From assembly GCF_026107515.2 (NCBI RefSeq), contig NZ_JAPCHW010000015.1, positions 55,698 to 119,697 of the forward strand: DNA of 64,000 nt, written 5' to 3'. Numbering within the stretch: the stretch's first letter is position 1; each line of letters begins with the position of its first letter. Under the pieces are notes generated by a model. The model searched no databases and had not been told where the DNA came from. It saw only the letters and a list, made by a program, of their open reading frames with translations. A program made the position numbers and the translations under genes. This document shows positions 61,351 to 64,000 of this stretch, piece by piece. This DNA comes from Glutamicibacter sp. MNS18 (GTDB lineage: Bacteria > Actinomycetota > Actinomycetes > Actinomycetales > Micrococcaceae).

Positions 61351-62997
61351 ATGCACACCGTTTCAGAAACAATAGCCGGTGTCGTCGCCGATCACACCAC
61401 CGAGGTTTTCGCCTTGATGGGCAACGGCAACGCGTATTTCACCGATGCCCTGGCTCGGCAAGACCGGGTACGGTTGACCGCCGTACGTCACGAGGCGGCC
61501 ACCGTTGCCTCGGCCGATGCCTATCAGCGCATCACCCGGCGCACGGCCGTGGCGACGACAACCTACGGGCCGGGATATACCAACGCGTTGACCCCGCTGG
61601 CCGAGGCGGTTTGCTCCCGTACTCCGCTGGTCTTCGTAGTGGGCGGTGAACCCACCACGGGTCGTCGCCCCTGGGACGTGGACCAGGTCCAACTTGCGCA
61701 GTCGGTCGGTGCCCGAACCCTAACCGTTGATGCCGATTCACCCCGGGCCATCACCCGTCAGGCCTTCTCCATCGCCGGTTCCGAACATGTTCCGGTTGTC
61801 TTGTTCATTCCCTACGACCTGGCGAGTGCACCGGCCGCAGACGAAGTCGCGTCCTCTCCTGTCCACCAGGAAACGACCGGATGGCCGGTGGATTCCTCCC
61901 AGCTGGAAGCGTTCGCCGGCCTGTTACAGGGCGCACAGCGCCCACTGATCCTTGCCGGACGCGGGGCCAGCATGGCCGCAACCCAGCTGGGTGCGCTTGC
62001 CGAACGGATCGGAGCGATAACCACCACCACCGCGCCGGCCCGTGGGACGTTTGCCGGTCAGAACTACGATGTGGGGGTCTGTGGTGGGTTCGCCTCGGAG
62101 ACATCCTCGGAACTGATCCGGCAAGCCGATGTGGTATTGGCTGTCGGGGCCGGGCTGAACCAGTTCACCACAGCGTTCGGCACCCAGTTCAGCCCGGACT
62201 GCACCCTGCTGCAAATCGATGTGCTGCCTGAGGCGACGAACCAGCGGGTCGACCGCTACTTCCGTTCCGAAGCCGTTGAGGCGGTCCACGCGTTGTTGGA
62301 ACACCTGCCGGAGCCACAGGACCTTCCGGTACGCTGGGCGGGGCTGGCCGAGCACGCGCGCAGTTCCCGGCTCAATTTCGACAGGGATCCGGGGACCGGC
62401 CAGGCACCCGATGGCCTGTTGGACCCCCGCACGGCCATGGTGCGACTCAATGAGATCCTCCCGGCCAATCGACAGGTGGTCTCCGACGGCGGTCATTTCA
62501 TTGGCTGGTCCAGTTACTATTTCGATCTGCCTGCACCGGACTGCCTGACCATGGTGGGGACACAATACCAATCCATCGGGTTGGGGTTGCCTTCCGCGCC
62601 CGGCGCCGCGATCGCCCGCCCCGAGGCAACGATCGTTGTCGCCACCGGCGACGGAGGCGGGGTCATGGGGTTACCCGATCTGGATTCGCTGGTGCGCACC
62701 GCTTCTAGCGCTGTCGTACTGGTTTTCAACGATGGCTGCTATGGGGCCGAAATCCACCAGTACGGCTCGCAGGGACTCGACGAGGCGATCATGGAAATCG
62801 ACCAGTTGGATTTCGCCAAACTGGCCGAGGGATTCGGCGCCAAGGGTCTGGTCGTCAAGACCATGCAGGACATCGAGGAGGTCCAGCAATGGGTCTCGGC
62901 TGGTGCCCAAGGCACGCTGGTGCTGGATCTACGCATCTCACGCAGTATCGTCGCACCGTATATCTTGGAGATCATCGAACTGACATTGAAGAAGTAA
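61351..62997 (+). CDS. ThDP-dependent enzyme (acetolactate synthase-like)
   Basis: 548 residues from an ATG with TAGGAG upstream. The N-terminal ThDP domain has the catalytic Glu in VRHEAATVASADAY. The C-terminal cofactor motif GDG...N is in ATGDGGGVMGLPDLDSLV and VFNDGCYGAE. The middle FAD/nucleotide-like domain has LILAGRGASMAATQLG. It probably decarboxylates or cleaves a 2-oxo acid or acyl-CoA. Second gene after the flavin reductase fusion, 35 bases away. It resembles acetolactate synthase/benzoylformate decarboxylase members, but the substrate is unknown. Confidence 0.88.
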   Translation: MHTVSETIAGVVADHTTEVFALMGNGNAYFTDALARQDRVRLTAVRHEAATVASADAYQRITRRTAVATTTYGPGYTNALTPLAEAVCSRTPLVFVVGGEPTTGRRPWDVDQVQLAQSVGARTLTVDADSPRAITRQAFSIAGSEHVPVVLFIPYDLASAPAADEVASSPVHQETTGWPVDSSQLEAFAGLLQGAQRPLILAGRGASMAATQLGALAERIGAITTTTAPARGTFAGQNYDVGVCGGFASETSSELIRQADVVLAVGAGLNQFTTAFGTQFSPDCTLLQIDVLPEATNQRVDRYFRSEAVEAVHALLEHLPEPQDLPVRWAGLAEHARSSRLNFDRDPGTGQAPDGLLDPRTAMVRLNEILPANRQVVSDGGHFIGWSSYYFDLPAPDCLTMVGTQYQSIGLGLPSAPGAAIARPEATIVVATGDGGGVMGLPDLDSLVRTASSAVVLVFNDGCYGAEIHQYGSQGLDEAIMEIDQLDFAKLAEGFGAKGLVVKTMQDIEEVQQWVSAGAQGTLVLDLRISRSIVAPYILEIIELTLKK

Positions 62998-63056
62998 GCA
63001 CGGAAACCGGCGGCCGCTACCTCGTGTGGCCATGTCCTGGTCCTCGGTTCACAGTC

Positions 63057-63095
63057 GAAGAATCCCGGTAGGCATCTGGCCTACCGGGATTCTTC
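63057..63095. terminator. Perfect 17-base-pair hairpin terminator
   Basis: GAAGAATCCCGGTAGGC (63057-63073) and GCCTACCGGGATTCTTC (63079-63095) are exact complements around ATCTG. It lies between the convergent ThDP-enzyme and ABC ATPase genes and marks the end of the proposed catabolic cluster. Confidence 0.8.
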
Positions 63096-63136
63096 CGGAC
63101 TAGAGCCCCGCACTACGCGCAGGCCCGTTTCAACAG

Positions 63137-64000
63137 CTATTTCGGATTGGTGATGACCTTCGTCGTAGCCTGCTCCGGACGATGCCCCTTCTTCGCCAAC
63201 TGGATCTGCTCATACACGTGATGACGCAACTCGGTGAACCGCGGCAACGACCGCGTCTCCAACTGATCACGCTCATCGGGCAGATCGATCACCAAATCCT
63301 CCTGCACCACCGTCGGCGAGGACGACAGGATAATCACCCGCTGACCCAGATACACCGACTCATCAATATCATGGGTCACGAACAACACCGTCACCCCCAA
63401 CTTCTTCCACACCGAACGGATCAAGTCCTCCAAATCCGCACGGGTCTGCGCATCCACCGCCGCGAAAGGCTCATCCATCAGCAACACCTCGGGCTGGTAC
63501 GCCACCGCCCGGGCAATCGCCACCCGCTGCTGCATCCCACCGGAAAGCTGCCACGGGTAGGACTTGGGCACATGATCCAACCCCACCGCTTCCAGCGCCT
63601 CGGCCACCAGCTTCTTCCGCTCCGCCTTGGGCACCCCGGCATTCTTCAACGGCAACTCGACATTCTCCGCCACCCGCAACCACGGGAACAACGAACGCCC
63701 GTATTCCTGGAACACCACCGCCATCTTCTTCGGCGGACCAACCACCTTCTGCCCATCGAGCCGCACCTGGCCACTGGTGGCCCCCATCAACCCGGCAATA
63801 CACTTGAGCAACGTGGTCTTACCCGACCCCGACGGGCCCACCAGGCACACCAGCTCGTTATGCCCCAAATCAAAGGTCAGATTCCGTACCGCCTCGATCG
63901 GCCCGGCATCGGTCTGGTAGACCTTCTGCAACCCCCGCACCGACAACAACGCCTGGTCCTCGGGCAGCGTCCGGCCCGCCGGGGCCGGCCCACCACCGGC
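63137..64000 (-). CDS. Second SsuB/TauB-type ABC ATPase (5' end beyond window)
   Basis: At least 287 residues; the frame is open to the right edge, so the true start may lie outside. A TTG at 63949 is an unlikely alternative because 17 more in-frame codons precede it. Walker A GPSGSGKTTLLKCI, signature LSGGMQQRVAIARAV, Walker B VLLMDEPFAAVD, switch His VTHDIDESVYL, and the FQEYGRSLFPW motif near the Q-loop. Similar to the ATPase at 54696, with a basic C-terminal tail. Probably the last gene of another importer operon. Confidence 0.9.
   Translation of the reverse strand, partial: AGGGPAPAGRTLPEDQALLSVRGLQKVYQTDAGPIEAVRNLTFDLGHNELVCLVGPSGSGKTTLLKCIAGLMGATSGQVRLDGQKVVGPPKKMAVVFQEYGRSLFPWLRVAENVELPLKNAGVPKAERKKLVAEALEAVGLDHVPKSYPWQLSGGMQQRVAIARAVAYQPEVLLMDEPFAAVDAQTRADLEDLIRSVWKKLGVTVLFVTHDIDESVYLGQRVIILSSSPTVVQEDLVIDLPDERDQLETRSLPRFTELRHHVYEQIQLAKKGHRPEQATTKVITNPK

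Noticed and set aside
1-64000. CRISPR arrays, rRNA genes, phage structural genes
   Set aside because: No regularly spaced repeats, rRNA-like sequence or phage structural motifs were seen in the window.

Overview
The window is GC-rich (roughly 60-65% by eye) and gene-dense, with Shine-Dalgarno-led genes, frequent ATGA overlaps and GTG starts. The gene set includes a NarGHJI nitrate reductase with molybdenum cofactor genes, an AccD1/AccA1-MaoC-CitE leucine block, VanAB-type demethylase genes with a PadR regulator, many IclR regulators and DUF6457 beside MobA. This points to an actinobacterium, most likely Micrococcaceae (Arthrobacter/Glutamicibacter-like). The genus is an inference from gene content only.

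Layout: 0-4.9 kb holds housekeeping and signalling genes (a partial winged-helix regulator, a response regulator/histidine kinase pair, upp, tadA and tRNA-Ser(CGA)). At 4.9-5.6 kb, next to the tRNA, lies a decayed integrated element: a truncated integrase and frameshifted fragments. 5.6-28.4 kb is a nitrate respiration and molybdenum cofactor island: narK-moeA-mobA-DUF6457, narGHJI, modABC, moaA, moaE, a moeB/rhodanese fusion, and moaD-moeA-moaC-moaB. It is interrupted between moaA and moaE by a DinB/WYL pair, a dead transposase and a small AT-rich peptide locus.

28.5-46.6 kb is carbon catabolism: a possible double-psi-barrel protein, IclR and TetR regulators, a 3-methylcrotonyl-CoA carboxylase/MaoC/CitE operon (leucine-type), a 3-oxoacid CoA-transferase plus thiolase set (pcaIJF-like), a VanAB-like Rieske demethylase with a PadR regulator and a perfect operator palindrome, a cytochrome P450 with its own IclR, and an LLM flavin monooxygenase.

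45.2-63.0 kb looks like one undescribed catabolic system built on two divergent promoters about 13 kb apart. The first drives the LLM monooxygenase one way and a zinc-ribbon protein plus hydantoinase A/B-type subunits the other. The second drives a nine-gene operon (DUF1446/AtuA-like, DUF4387, ABC transporter, aldehyde dehydrogenase, aldo/keto reductase, MarR) one way and a flavin reductase-GntR/FCD fusion plus a ThDP enzyme the other. Both promoters carry the palindromes TAACA-NN-TGTTA and GTNAC-AAAA-GTNAC, so they are probably co-regulated. The substrate cannot be read from the sequence. The window ends in the 5'-truncated ATPase gene of a second transporter of the same type.
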